Shown piece by piece: positions 14,956-22,230 of a stretch of DNA of 24,490 nucleotides (position 1 is its first letter; each line of letters starts with the position of its first letter). This stretch comes from an uncultured bacterium. GTDB lineage: Bacteria > Actinomycetota > Coriobacteriia > Coriobacteriales > Atopobiaceae. The translations under genes and the position numbers were made by a program. A model generated the notes under the pieces. It was not told where the DNA came from, made no database searches, and saw only the letters and a list, made by a program, of their open reading frames with translations. Location of the stretch: assembly GCA_905215465.1 (NCBI GenBank), contig CAJMPT010000020.1, positions 1 to 24,490 of the forward strand. Reading direction: 5' to 3'.

Positions 14956-14987
14956 GGCCCCTCTGGCTGCATGCAGCCAGAGGGGCC
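14956..14987. terminator. Perfect 32-bp palindrome, probable bidirectional terminator
   Basis: Arms 14956-14971 and 14972-14987 are perfectly complementary with no intervening base, meeting at TGCATGCA. It lies between the convergent pyrE and DUF5692-like genes. The plus-strand tail GTTTCCTT and the minus-strand tail TAACTCATTTT are both moderately T-rich. Confidence 0.7.
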
Positions 14988-15026
14988 GTTTCCTTAGAGG
15001 CTAAAGAACAAGGGCTGGGGACTTAT

Positions 15027-16037
15027 CTACTGCTCCTGGGTGGCGTAGTCGATCTTGGAGCGGCGGGCGGTTGCCTTCTCCCAGTCGCTGGTTCCCTCGA
15101 AGACGTCCTGCTTGTAGGGGTTGCGGCCGAGCTTCTTGGCGCGGTAGGCAATGTAGACGATCGCGGCCACGTTTGCCACCAGGGCCAGGATGGAGACCAC
15201 GAGAGCGGACGTGGGGTTGAGGGTGGAGTGCGTCACAAAGATGCTCTCCTCCTGGAAGTACGGGAAGACCTGGGCAAACATGCACCAGATGGCCAGCGTG
15301 AAGGCGCGGTTCTGGATCCAGCCGCCCTTGTTCCAGCAGAAGGCCGCCACGGTCGGGGCCAGCAGCAGGGCAAAGCCGCAGAACCAGGAGTGGGTGGGCA
15401 GGCAATTGTAGGTGTAGCAGAAGTTCCAGATGTCGTAAGCAATGATGTAGACCCAGGTCATGTCGGGCCACAGCATGTCGCTCTGGTCCTCGGAGGCGTA
15501 GACGCTCCACCAACCGGTCATGCAGAAGATGTTGATGATGCCGGCGATGCCGTTGAACACGTTGTTCCAGCCGGCGAGCTGCGTGGCGCCCTCGGAGGTC
15601 ACCCACGTGGTCTCGCCCAGGGCAAAGAAGTGGTAGGCGCTCTCGAAGTCGGACACCACGGCGATCATGATGTTGATGGCCACGATGAGGAACGGGTAGG
15701 CGCGGAACCAGCGGGCCTTGCCGATCTTGCCCCACTGGTACTTGATGGCGATGAAGCCCCAGCAGCCGGCCAGCGCCGCGTAGACCTTGGCGTAGTGGAA
15801 CCAGCTGTTCTGGTAGATGTGGGTGGGATTGGTGAGCGCCCACTCCTGGCCGTTGGCCACGCCAAAGGCGATGACGGCGCAGTAGATGGTCATGGCAAGC
15901 GGGGCCACGCCAAAGATGATGGCCGCGCCGACCTTGGTCCTGCGGCCAATCTCGTTGAGGACGATGAGACCCACAAAGACCATGGCCCAGCCGAGCCAGT
16001 GCGTGAGGGCGTTGGAACCCCAGACGTCAAACAGCAT
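15027..16037 (-). CDS. DUF5692-like multi-pass membrane protein
   Basis: A 336-aa integral membrane protein with eight or nine predicted hydrophobic helices, for example MVFVGLIVLNEIG near the start, IIFGVAPLAMTIYCAVIAFG, FLIVAINIMIAVV, NGIAGIINIFCMTGWW and ALVVSILALVANVAAIVYIA near the C-terminus. It has an unusual density of Trp/Tyr/Phe around polar loops (DMTWVYIIAYDIWNFCYTYN). This matches my memory of the DUF5692 family common in Coriobacteriia; the function is unknown. The start at 16037 is preferred over 16055 because GAGAAGG lies just upstream of it, whereas the upstream ATG has no ribosome-binding site. It is monocistronic with a good promoter and a palindromic terminator region downstream. 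The substrate or role cannot be inferred. Confidence 0.8.
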   Translation of the reverse strand: MLFDVWGSNALTHWLGWAMVFVGLIVLNEIGRRTKVGAAIIFGVAPLAMTIYCAVIAFGVANGQEWALTNPTHIYQNSWFHYAKVYAALAGCWGFIAIKYQWGKIGKARWFRAYPFLIVAINIMIAVVSDFESAYHFFALGETTWVTSEGATQLAGWNNVFNGIAGIINIFCMTGWWSVYASEDQSDMLWPDMTWVYIIAYDIWNFCYTYNCLPTHSWFCGFALLLAPTVAAFCWNKGGWIQNRAFTLAIWCMFAQVFPYFQEESIFVTHSTLNPTSALVVSILALVANVAAIVYIAYRAKKLGRNPYKQDVFEGTSDWEKATARRSKIDYATQEQ

Positions 16038-16099
16038 TTGTACCTTCTCTCCCATGTGCCGATCGCTGGCCCCCTTGCCAGCACTTTCAAACCCGTACC

Positions 16100-16128
16100 A
16101 TCATATTTGTGAAGAGAATGTGATGCAA
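16100..16128 (-). promoter_or_regulatory. Sigma-70-type promoter of the DUF5692-like gene
   Basis: On the minus strand TTGCAT (16128 to 16123) and TATGAT (16105 to 16100) are spaced by exactly 17 bp, with an A/T-rich region around them. They lie 63 bp upstream of the chosen start codon. This is the best-matching promoter in the window. Confidence 0.65.
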
Positions 16129-16156
16129 GAGTGAATTTGACGTGGCGTCAAAAATC

Positions 16157-16188
16157 GCCCGGCGAGAAGAGCGCTCTTCTCGCCGGGC
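16157..16188 (-). terminator. Terminator of the former GH3 gene
   Basis: A perfect 32-bp palindrome (arms 16157-16172 and 16173-16188). On the minus strand it is followed by ATTTTTGACG, a T-tract in the right place to end the minus-strand GH3 remnant. Both arms contain GGCGAGAAG in inverted orientation, as in the htpG and asnS terminators. Confidence 0.8.
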
Positions 16189-16219
16189 ACATGCGTCGGA
16201 CGTGCCTGCGCGACGGCCC

Positions 16220-16558
16220 TTACCTGTACGTCACGTGGACGGTGGGTGGCTCGCCGTTCATGGCGTTGGAGTTGGCAATGGTGTACAGGTAGTGGTGCAT
16301 GCAGCGCCTCATTGCCTTCACCGCCGTGGCGCTCTCGGAGTCGCGCATCTGGCCCGTGGCCAACGTGGTGGTGAGGTTGACGTCGGTGCCCGCATAGAAC
16401 GCCTGGTTCTTGTTGGTGTAGTCATAGAGCGACCAGTCGGACACCACGTGCCCCTCAAAGCCCCACTCGTCGCGCAGCAGCTCCGTGCAGAGCGCCTTGC
16501 TGCCGCCGGCCCACGTGGAGCCAACTTAGTTGTAGGAGCTCATCACCGCGATGGCCGC
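16220..16558 (-). pseudogene. 3' remnant of a glycosyl hydrolase family 3 (beta-glucosidase-like) gene
   Basis: About 110 codons match the part of GH3 enzymes around the catalytic nucleophile. The pattern AVMSSYN-stop-VGSTWAGGSKALC, LLRDEWGFEGHVVSDWS (the SDW Asp is the nucleophile), then NQAFYAGTDVNL and a C-terminal helix ending at a TAA at 16220-16222. An in-frame TAA at 16526-16528 replaces the residue expected after SYN (usually Arg). Upstream of about 16558 the homology stops abruptly and a repeat element begins, so the N-terminal half of the catalytic domain is gone. It retains its terminator. It cannot encode an active enzyme. Confidence 0.82.
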
Positions 16559-16717
16559 GCAAATCCGCGTTCCACTGGAAAGCATTCCTGCGCACCCCCT
16601 CACGAGAGGGTCCATCCGCGCACAAACGCGTTCCACTGGAAGGCTTTTCTCTGCCAGAGAGGCACACAAACGGCGCCGCGCATAATCAGCTTCCACTGGA
16701 GCCCCAATTTGCGCGCC
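16553..16717. repeat. Three-unit degenerate repeat element truncating the GH3 gene
   Basis: Three units centred on TTCCACTGGAA (16570-16580, 16631-16641, and 16691-16700 with one base changed) are spaced 61 and 60 bp apart. Each is preceded by CCGCGCA-like sequence. The intervals contain small hairpins (CCCTC-acga-GAGGG and TCTCT-gcc-AGAGA). The ends carry near-matching inverted sequences, GGCCGCGCAAAT at 16553-16564 and ATTTGCGCGCC at 16707-16717. The left end coincides with the break in GH3 homology. No ORF is supported here. Confidence 0.6.
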
Positions 16718-16761
16718 GTGCCACGCCAACTCATACCACGCCGCCTCCCGCAAAAGCAGAT

Positions 16762-16794
16762 GGGCCGGATGTCGCCAATTGCGACGTCCGGCCC
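16762..16794. other. Strong intergenic hairpin
   Basis: Arms 16762-16775 and 16781-16794 pair over 14 bp with one G-T wobble and a CAATT loop. The minus-strand tail (ATCTGCTTTTGC) is moderately T-rich, so it may be a minus-strand terminator, or another palindromic repeat. No gene is recognised in 16718-17046 apart from this hairpin and the promoter region of the following helicase. Confidence 0.5.
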
Positions 16795-16981
16795 GTCCGA
16801 GGCAAGGCGAGGGAGGTCCTGGCCGGACAGAGCCGGGGAAGGAGGGGGAGGAGTGGCTCAGGGCGCTAGGCGCCGGTTGGGCCGGACCGGTTCCGCTCGC
16901 AGCTTGAAAGATAGACCACGGGGTCGGACGCGGGGGCCATCCTGTCGCAACCTGCCCGATTTGCGGCACATTCGGCACGCG

Positions 16982-17013
16982 CCGTCCGCCGACCGTCCGG
17001 CGGACGGCATAAT
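16982..17013 (+). promoter_or_regulatory. Inverted-repeat operator and -10 of the Ski2-like helicase
   Basis: A perfect 9-bp inverted repeat (CCGTCCGCC 16982-16990, GGCGGACGG 16999-17007, 8-bp centre) directly abuts a CATAAT -10 hexamer at 17008-17013 (five of six matches). It lies 34 bp before the helicase start. It occupies the spacer and -35 region, and no normal -35 is visible, so it looks like a repressor or activator site. Confidence 0.5.
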
Positions 17014-17046
17014 ATGAGGGTCAACTTCGCAGAAAGGCCCCATCGC

Positions 17047-19662
17047 ATGTCAGATAGCACCAACGAGGCCGCGGCCGGCGCCGCTCCCGTCGACGACGGC
17101 CCCAACGGCCACGGCTCGCTCGGGCGCCTCATCCCCTGGCCCGACGAGTCCACCTACCCCAACATCCCCGCAGACGAGGCCCTGGAGCTCTTCCTGGGCT
17201 GGGTCGAGTCTCGTGGCATAGAGCTGTGGCCCCACCAGGAGGAGGCCCTCCTCGACCTCGCGGCCGGAGACAACCTCATCCTGGGCACGCCCACCGGCTC
17301 CGGCAAGTCCATGGTCGCCTTGGGCCTTGCCTTCATGAGCGTCTGCACGGACCGCCGCTCCTACTACACCGCCCCCATCAAGGCCCTGGTCAGCGAGAAG
17401 TTCTTTGACTTCGTCGAGCTCTTTGGCAAGGAGAACGTCGGCATGATCACCGGCGACGCCTCCATCAACGCCGAGGCTCCCATCATCTGCTGCACGGCCG
17501 AGATCCTGGCCAACCAGGCGCTCCGCGAGGGCGAGAAGTGCGACGTGGGCTGCGTCGCCATGGACGAGTTCCACTTCTATGCGGACCCCGACCGCGGCTG
17601 GGCCTGGCAGGTCCCGCTGCTCACCCTGCCCCGCACTCAGTTCCTCCTCATGAGCGCCACGCTGGGAGACACCACGGCCATCGCGACCTCGCTCGAGGAG
17701 CACACCGGCCGCGCTGTCGACGTGCTGGCCGACGCCCCGCGCCCCGTCCCCCTCTCCTACGAGTTCGTGGACACCGCGCTCGAGGGCACCGTCGAGCTGG
17801 CCCTGCGCAAGGGCGAGGCGCCCCTCTACATCGTGCACTTCTCGCAGGACGCGGCGCTCAAGAGCGCGCAGTCCCTGGCCAGCTACGGCGTCTCCACCAA
17901 GGAGCAGCGCGAGGCCGTGAAGGAGGCCATCAAGGGCACCCGCTTCACCACCACCTTTGGCAAGACGCTCCAGCGCCTCCTGGGCTGCGGCGTCGGCGTC
18001 CACCACGCCGGCATGCTCCCCCGCTACCGTCTGCTCGTCGAGAAACTCGCCCAGCAGGGGCTTCTCCCCGTCATCTGCGGAACCGACACGCTTGGCGTGG
18101 GCATCAACGTACCCATTCACACCGTGGTCCTAACGGCCCTCTCCAAGTTCGACGGCCGCCGCATGCGCCACCTCAACGCCCGCGAGTTCCACCAGATCGT
18201 GGGCCGCGCCGGGCGTTCCGGCTTTGACACCGAGGGAATGGTCATCGCCGAGGCCACCGAGTACGACATCGAGAACGCCCGCGCCCTGCGCAAGGCCGGC
18301 GGAGACCCCAAGAAGGCCCGCCAGAAGAGCAAGGCAAAGAAGCCGCCCGAGGGCTTCGTCGGCTGGAACAAGCAGACCTTCGAGCGGCTTGAGACCGCGG
18401 TGCCCGAGCCGCTTCGCCCGCGCATGAAGGTCAGCCACTCCATGGTCCTCGCCGAGGTCGAGCAGGGCGGGGACGCCATGGTCCGCGTCCACCGACTCGT
18501 CGATGACTCCGCCCAGCCGGACGCCGAGAAGGTCGCCCTGCACCAGCGCGCCGACGAGATCATCGCCACGCTGCTGGACGCCGGCGTGGTCACGCGCGAG
18601 GAGGCCGAGGACGGCTCCGTCAGCTACCAGACCACCGTCGACCTGCCCGACGACTTCGCGCTCGACCAGCCCCTCTCGCCCTTCCTGCTTGCCGCGCTGG
18701 AGCTCCTGGACCCGGAGAGCGAGACCTACGCGCTTGATGTCATATCCATGGCCGAGGCCACGCTCGAGGACCCGCCGCAGATCCTGCGAGCCCAGCAGCG
18801 AGCCGCACGAGACCGTGCCATGGCCGAGATGAAGGCCGACGGCGTGGAGTACGACGAACGCATCGAGCGCCTCCAGGACGTTACCTGGCCCAAGCCCCTG
18901 GAGGACGTCCTCGAGCCGGCGTTTGCCCAGTACTGCGAGGCCGTGCCCTGGGCGCGCGACTTTGCGCTCTCCCCCAAGTCCGTCCTACGTGACATGGTCG
19001 AGACCGCCAGCGACTTCAAGGAGTACATCGGCCGCTACGGCATTGCCCGCTCGGAGGGCCTGCTGCTGCGCTACCTCTCCGAGGCGTACCGTGCGCTCGA
19101 CCGCACCGTCCCCCAGGACAAGCGAGACGAGCGCCTCGAGGACATCATCTCCTGGCTTGGCCTGGTCGTGCGCTCCGTGGACTCCAGCCTCGTGGACGAG
19201 TGGAGCGCCGCGGGCAGCGCCGATGGCGTGGACGTGGCACCGCCCGCGACGGCGGGCGAGGTGGTCCACGACCGCCGCGCCCTCACGCTCCTGGTCAGAA
19301 ACGCGCTCTTCGCCCGCGTGCGCCTGGCCGCCTTCGATGACACGGATGCCCTGGGCAGGCTGGACGCGGACTGGGGCTGGAGGGCGCCCGTCTGGCGCCA
19401 GGCCCTCGACCGCTTCCACGAGGAGCACGAGGACATCCTCCTGGACGCAGACGCCCGCAGCACCGCCTACTACTCCATTGACGAGAAGGACGAGCGCACC
19501 CCGCGCGAGGAGGGCGGCCACGCTTGGCACGTCCACCAGGTCTTCCGGGACAGCGACGACGACCGTGACTTTGGCATCTGGGCAGACGTCGACCTCGACG
19601 CCACCCAGGAGGAGGGCGCCGTCGTCTTCACGCACTACCGCGTGGGCTTCGTCGACGACTAG
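17047..19662 (+). CDS. Ski2/Mtr4-like DExH helicase with DUF3516 C-terminus
   Basis: An 871-aa SF2 helicase. Motifs: WPHQEEALLDL (Q region), Walker A LGTPTGSGKSM (near residues 79-89), APIKALVSEKF (Ia), CTAEILANQAL (Ib), VAMDEFHFY (DEFH, near 171-179), LMSATLGD (near 201), a domain-2 block GVGVHHAGMLPRYR, TDTLGVGINVP (V) and HQIVGRAGRSG (VI, near 381-391). A Lys-rich insertion (KKARQKSKAKKPP) follows at about 421-433. The C-terminal half of about 440 residues matches the DUF3516 region found on actinobacterial DEAD/DEAH helicases. By family it likely acts on structured RNA in degradation or ribosome-related work, though DNA cannot be excluded. The ATG at 17047 has AGAAAGG about nine nt upstream; a palindromic operator precedes it. 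It stands alone. Confidence 0.88.
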   Translation: MSDSTNEAAAGAAPVDDGPNGHGSLGRLIPWPDESTYPNIPADEALELFLGWVESRGIELWPHQEEALLDLAAGDNLILGTPTGSGKSMVALGLAFMSVCTDRRSYYTAPIKALVSEKFFDFVELFGKENVGMITGDASINAEAPIICCTAEILANQALREGEKCDVGCVAMDEFHFYADPDRGWAWQVPLLTLPRTQFLLMSATLGDTTAIATSLEEHTGRAVDVLADAPRPVPLSYEFVDTALEGTVELALRKGEAPLYIVHFSQDAALKSAQSLASYGVSTKEQREAVKEAIKGTRFTTTFGKTLQRLLGCGVGVHHAGMLPRYRLLVEKLAQQGLLPVICGTDTLGVGINVPIHTVVLTALSKFDGRRMRHLNAREFHQIVGRAGRSGFDTEGMVIAEATEYDIENARALRKAGGDPKKARQKSKAKKPPEGFVGWNKQTFERLETAVPEPLRPRMKVSHSMVLAEVEQGGDAMVRVHRLVDDSAQPDAEKVALHQRADEIIATLLDAGVVTREEAEDGSVSYQTTVDLPDDFALDQPLSPFLLAALELLDPESETYALDVISMAEATLEDPPQILRAQQRAARDRAMAEMKADGVEYDERIERLQDVTWPKPLEDVLEPAFAQYCEAVPWARDFALSPKSVLRDMVETASDFKEYIGRYGIARSEGLLLRYLSEAYRALDRTVPQDKRDERLEDIISWLGLVVRSVDSSLVDEWSAAGSADGVDVAPPATAGEVVHDRRALTLLVRNALFARVRLAAFDDTDALGRLDADWGWRAPVWRQALDRFHEEHEDILLDADARSTAYYSIDEKDERTPREEGGHAWHVHQVFRDSDDDRDFGIWADVDLDATQEEGAVVFTHYRVGFVDD

Positions 19663-19674
19663 CCCCACAGCTCC

Positions 19675-20601
19675 CTAGCCGCAGACCGCCTCAAACGACG
19701 CCCTGAGTTCCTCGGACCTCAGGGCGTCGTGCTCCACGTCGCGCCCCTCCCCGCAGGAGAACTCCACAAAGCCAGGCAGCGCCGGGTTCAGGCACTCTGT
19801 CGCGCTGGCCACGCGACCCGGATGAAACAGCAGCTCAAGAGGCATTTCCCGCCTCCGCGCCTCATCCGTGAGCGCCGGCAGCACGCAAGACACGCGCTCC
19901 TGGTCCATGTGTCCCGAGAAGAGCACGCCGCAGAAGACCGCCGAGGCCCTCTCGTAGGACGGCAGGCCGGATGCGGCGAGGGCGCGACGGTCGCGCCGCC
20001 ACAGGGCGTTCAGAAGCGCGTGCTTCACCCAGTTGACCGGCCTGATGGCACCAGCGACACCCGAGCGCAGGAAGGGTGCGGTCGGCTCAGCGGGAACGCG
20101 CAGGTACTCAAGGACGCAGCCGCTTTGCCTTATGGCCTCGAGAGTCGCGTCAAAGACCGCGGGAATTAGCTGCGTATGCTGGTGGCCGTCCACGCGCAGG
20201 TGGCCGGCAAGCTCCGGAAAGCGCCCCACCACCCGCGCGATCTGCGCGCCCGCCTCAACCGTCAGCTGGCGGCGCAGCTCGGCCGAGCTCGCGCCCCATG
20301 ATCCGGCGAGAAGCCCACCGTAACCCAGCTTGAACATGCCCTTCTCGTCGACTAGGAGGGGAACGTCGACCGGGTCGGCGCAGCAGGGACCCTCCACGAA
20401 GTTGAGGTGCACGCCCACGCGCAGCCCCTCAGGACGTCCGTCAAGCAGGCTCGCACACTCCTCGAAACGGGGAGAGCCAGCCAGCACGCTCAGCGAGTTG
20501 AGCAGCCCGCGACCACCCGGACAGCCGTCGCAGCACTCCAGAATCCTTCGCGACTGCTCCGGCGTTATTCCAAAGTCATCTGCATGAAAGATGAAATCCA
20601 T
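19675..20601 (-). CDS. YdjC/ChbG-family carbohydrate deacetylase
   Basis: A 308-aa metal-dependent deacetylase of the YdjC/ChbG family, which removes acetyl groups from N-acetylated oligosaccharides such as diacetylchitobiose; related members act on hopanoid intermediates. The N-terminal FIFHADDFGIT holds the metal-binding Asp pair. GLRVGVHLNFVEGP and LRVDGHQHTQLIP supply the conserved His residues, and LELLFHPGRV a later His. The start at 20601 gives the typical MDFIFHADDFG with AAGGA 11 nt upstream. An alternative ATG at 20628 adds nine residues. Its neighbours are a Ski2-like helicase (convergent, 12-bp gap) and a divergent glycosyltransferase, which hints at a cell-surface or glycan role. 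The exact substrate is unknown. Confidence 0.85.
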   Translation of the reverse strand: MDFIFHADDFGITPEQSRRILECCDGCPGGRGLLNSLSVLAGSPRFEECASLLDGRPEGLRVGVHLNFVEGPCCADPVDVPLLVDEKGMFKLGYGGLLAGSWGASSAELRRQLTVEAGAQIARVVGRFPELAGHLRVDGHQHTQLIPAVFDATLEAIRQSGCVLEYLRVPAEPTAPFLRSGVAGAIRPVNWVKHALLNALWRRDRRALAASGLPSYERASAVFCGVLFSGHMDQERVSCVLPALTDEARRREMPLELLFHPGRVASATECLNPALPGFVEFSCGEGRDVEHDALRSEELRASFEAVCG

Positions 20602-20735
20602 CTGAACCGCTTTCCTTGCAAAAGGCATGTGCCTTGGGTGTTTTTGGCTCGCAGCGGCTAGTATAGGTGAGGTGCGTTTGTCTCTCCCCTGACATCTGTC
20701 GGGTTGTGGACGCGCAAGGACAACAGGAGGAGCGC

Positions 20736-21713
20736 ATGGACCTTTCGGTGATCATACCCTGCTACGAGGAGCACGAGTGCCTCCCGCTGCTGTTTGACCG
20801 CATCACCGAAGCCCTTGGCACCACCGGCCTCTCCTATGAGCTCGTCTTCGTCAACGATGGAAGTCGTGACCAAACCTGGCAGCTCATCGACGAGTTTGCT
20901 CGCTCTGGGCGCGCGCCGCGCGTCGTGGGAGTGGACTTCTCCCGAAACTTCGGCAAGGAGGCGGCGCTTCTCGCCGGACTCTCACACGCCACGGGCGAGG
21001 TCGTGGGCATCATGGACGCAGACCTGCAGCAGGAGCCCCAGACGCTTCTTGCCATGTACCAGGAGCTCATTTGCCACCCAGAGGCAGACTGTGTTGCCGC
21101 CTACCAGAGCACCCGTCACGAGGGCGCACTCAAGGCGCTGCTCAAGGGCGCCTTCTACCGCGTCTTCAAGGACATCACGCAGGGGACGTCCGGCATGATA
21201 GCCGGTGCCTCGGACTTCCGCGTCTTCCGCCGCTGCATGGCCGAGGCGCTTCTCTCCATGCCCGAGTACCACCGCTTCTCCAAGGGGCTGTTTGCCTGGG
21301 TGGGCTTTGAGACCATCCCGTTTGCCTACGAGCCCTCCCCGCGCGCGGCAGGCACCACCAAGTGGTCCCTTCGCAAGCTCATGTCCTATGCCATCGAAGG
21401 CATCTTCGCGTTCTCGACGGCGCCGCTCAAACTGGCCACCCTGGTTGGGGCGCTGTCCTCCCTTGCCGCCGTCATCTACTTCTTCGTGGTCGTTTGGGAG
21501 GCGCTTGCCACCGTCAGGGTCCCCAGTGGGTACCCCACCATCGTCTGCCTCATTCTGCTTTTAGGAGGCCTCACCCTTCTGACGCTTGGCATCATCGGCG
21601 AGTACGTGGCACGCATCTACCTTGAGGGCAAGCGCCGTCCCGTCTACATTGCCAAGCGCGTCATCACCGCGGAGGGACACGAGGTGACGCAGACGGGCTT
21701 TGAGCGCAGCTAG
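20736..21713 (+). CDS. GT2 family glycosyltransferase (GtrB/DPM1-like)
   Basis: A 325-aa membrane-bound glycosyltransferase that, by family, moves a sugar from a nucleotide donor to polyprenyl phosphate at the inner face of the membrane. The GT-A domain starts DLSVIIPCYEEHECLPLLFD, with the donor-site Asp in LVFVNDGSRDQTW and the metal-binding IMDADLQQEP (near residues 93-102). DFRVFRRC and the RAAGTTKWSLRKL basic segment are typical of GtrB. Two C-terminal membrane helices follow (LATLVGALSSLAAVIYFFVV and IVCLILLLGGLTLLTLGIIG). The start has GGAGGAG five nt upstream. The stop codon shares CTAG with the convergent GtrA-like gene. The donor sugar is probably glucose or a related hexose; not readable from sequence. 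Confidence 0.92.
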   Translation: MDLSVIIPCYEEHECLPLLFDRITEALGTTGLSYELVFVNDGSRDQTWQLIDEFARSGRAPRVVGVDFSRNFGKEAALLAGLSHATGEVVGIMDADLQQEPQTLLAMYQELICHPEADCVAAYQSTRHEGALKALLKGAFYRVFKDITQGTSGMIAGASDFRVFRRCMAEALLSMPEYHRFSKGLFAWVGFETIPFAYEPSPRAAGTTKWSLRKLMSYAIEGIFAFSTAPLKLATLVGALSSLAAVIYFFVVVWEALATVRVPSGYPTIVCLILLLGGLTLLTLGIIGEYVARIYLEGKRRPVYIAKRVITAEGHEVTQTGFERS

Positions 21714-22132
21714 CGCCGGCTCTTCTTGCTGGCGGACTCGCCGCCGTCCAGCCACTTCTTGCGGCTGAAGAAGTTCCAGACCATGACCACGGCGGTAGCA
21801 AAGAGCTTGGTCACGGTCACCATGAGGGCCGAGGTGCCCAGAACGGCCACGCCGGCCGCCATGCAGGCCTCGTTGATGACCAGGCCCACGGCCGAGAGCA
21901 CGATGAAGACCACAAACTCGCGGCTACGGCTCATGTCAGCGCGGTGCGTGAAGACGTAGCGCATGGATGCCATGTAGTTGAAGACGACCGAGACGCAGAA
22001 CGAGACCGCGGCCGACAGCACCGGGTCCACGCCAAACGCCTGCGAGAGCAGCATCAGGACGCCGTAGTCAATGCAGAAGGCAATGGTTCCGACGACGCCG
22101 AACTTCAAAAACTGCTCGATGAGCTTGCGCAT
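21710..22132 (-). CDS. GtrA-like flippase-type membrane protein
   Basis: A 140-aa protein of the GtrA family with four membrane helices: FLKFGVVGTIAFCIDYGVLMLL in part, LSAAVSFCVSVVFNYMASMRYVF in part, FVVFIVLSAVGLVINEACM and LFATAVVMVWNFFSRKKW. The N-FFSRKKWLF-like ending is family-typical. GtrA proteins are thought to flip polyprenyl-linked sugars made by GtrB. The start at 22132 (MRKLIEQFLKFG) has GGGGAG at a normal distance. A start at 22162 or 22165 with an 10-11-residue extension is possible. It is convergent with, rather than co-transcribed with, its likely partner. Confidence 0.88.
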   Translation of the reverse strand: MRKLIEQFLKFGVVGTIAFCIDYGVLMLLSQAFGVDPVLSAAVSFCVSVVFNYMASMRYVFTHRADMSRSREFVVFIVLSAVGLVINEACMAAGVAVLGTSALMVTVTKLFATAVVMVWNFFSRKKWLDGGESASKKSRR

Positions 22133-22185
22133 GCGCTTCTCCCCTGACGATTTCCCAGCCATCAAGTCTAGCCCCCATTTTGCGC

Positions 22186-22191
22186 TAGCAT
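22186..22191 (+). promoter_or_regulatory. Probable -10 element of the HelD-like gene
   Basis: TAGCAT at 22186-22191 within GCTAGCATT is identical in context to the -10 of the ATPase gene promoter. It lies 40 bp before the start codon. No recognisable -35 hexamer occurs 16-18 bp upstream, so the assignment is tentative. The intergenic region is shared with the divergent GtrA-like gene. Confidence 0.35.
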
Positions 22192-22230
22192 TAATAACTC
22201 ATTGTTCTCGCAACCGTAGGAGCAGTCAGC

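Noticed and set aside
16526..16528. Programmed readthrough of the TAA in the GH3 gene
   Set aside because: The 5' part of the gene is missing and a repeat element sits at the break, so simple pseudogenisation is enough.
16553..16717. Possible CRISPR array
   Set aside because: Only three degenerate units, the intervals contain hairpins and are not unique spacers, and no cas genes are present.
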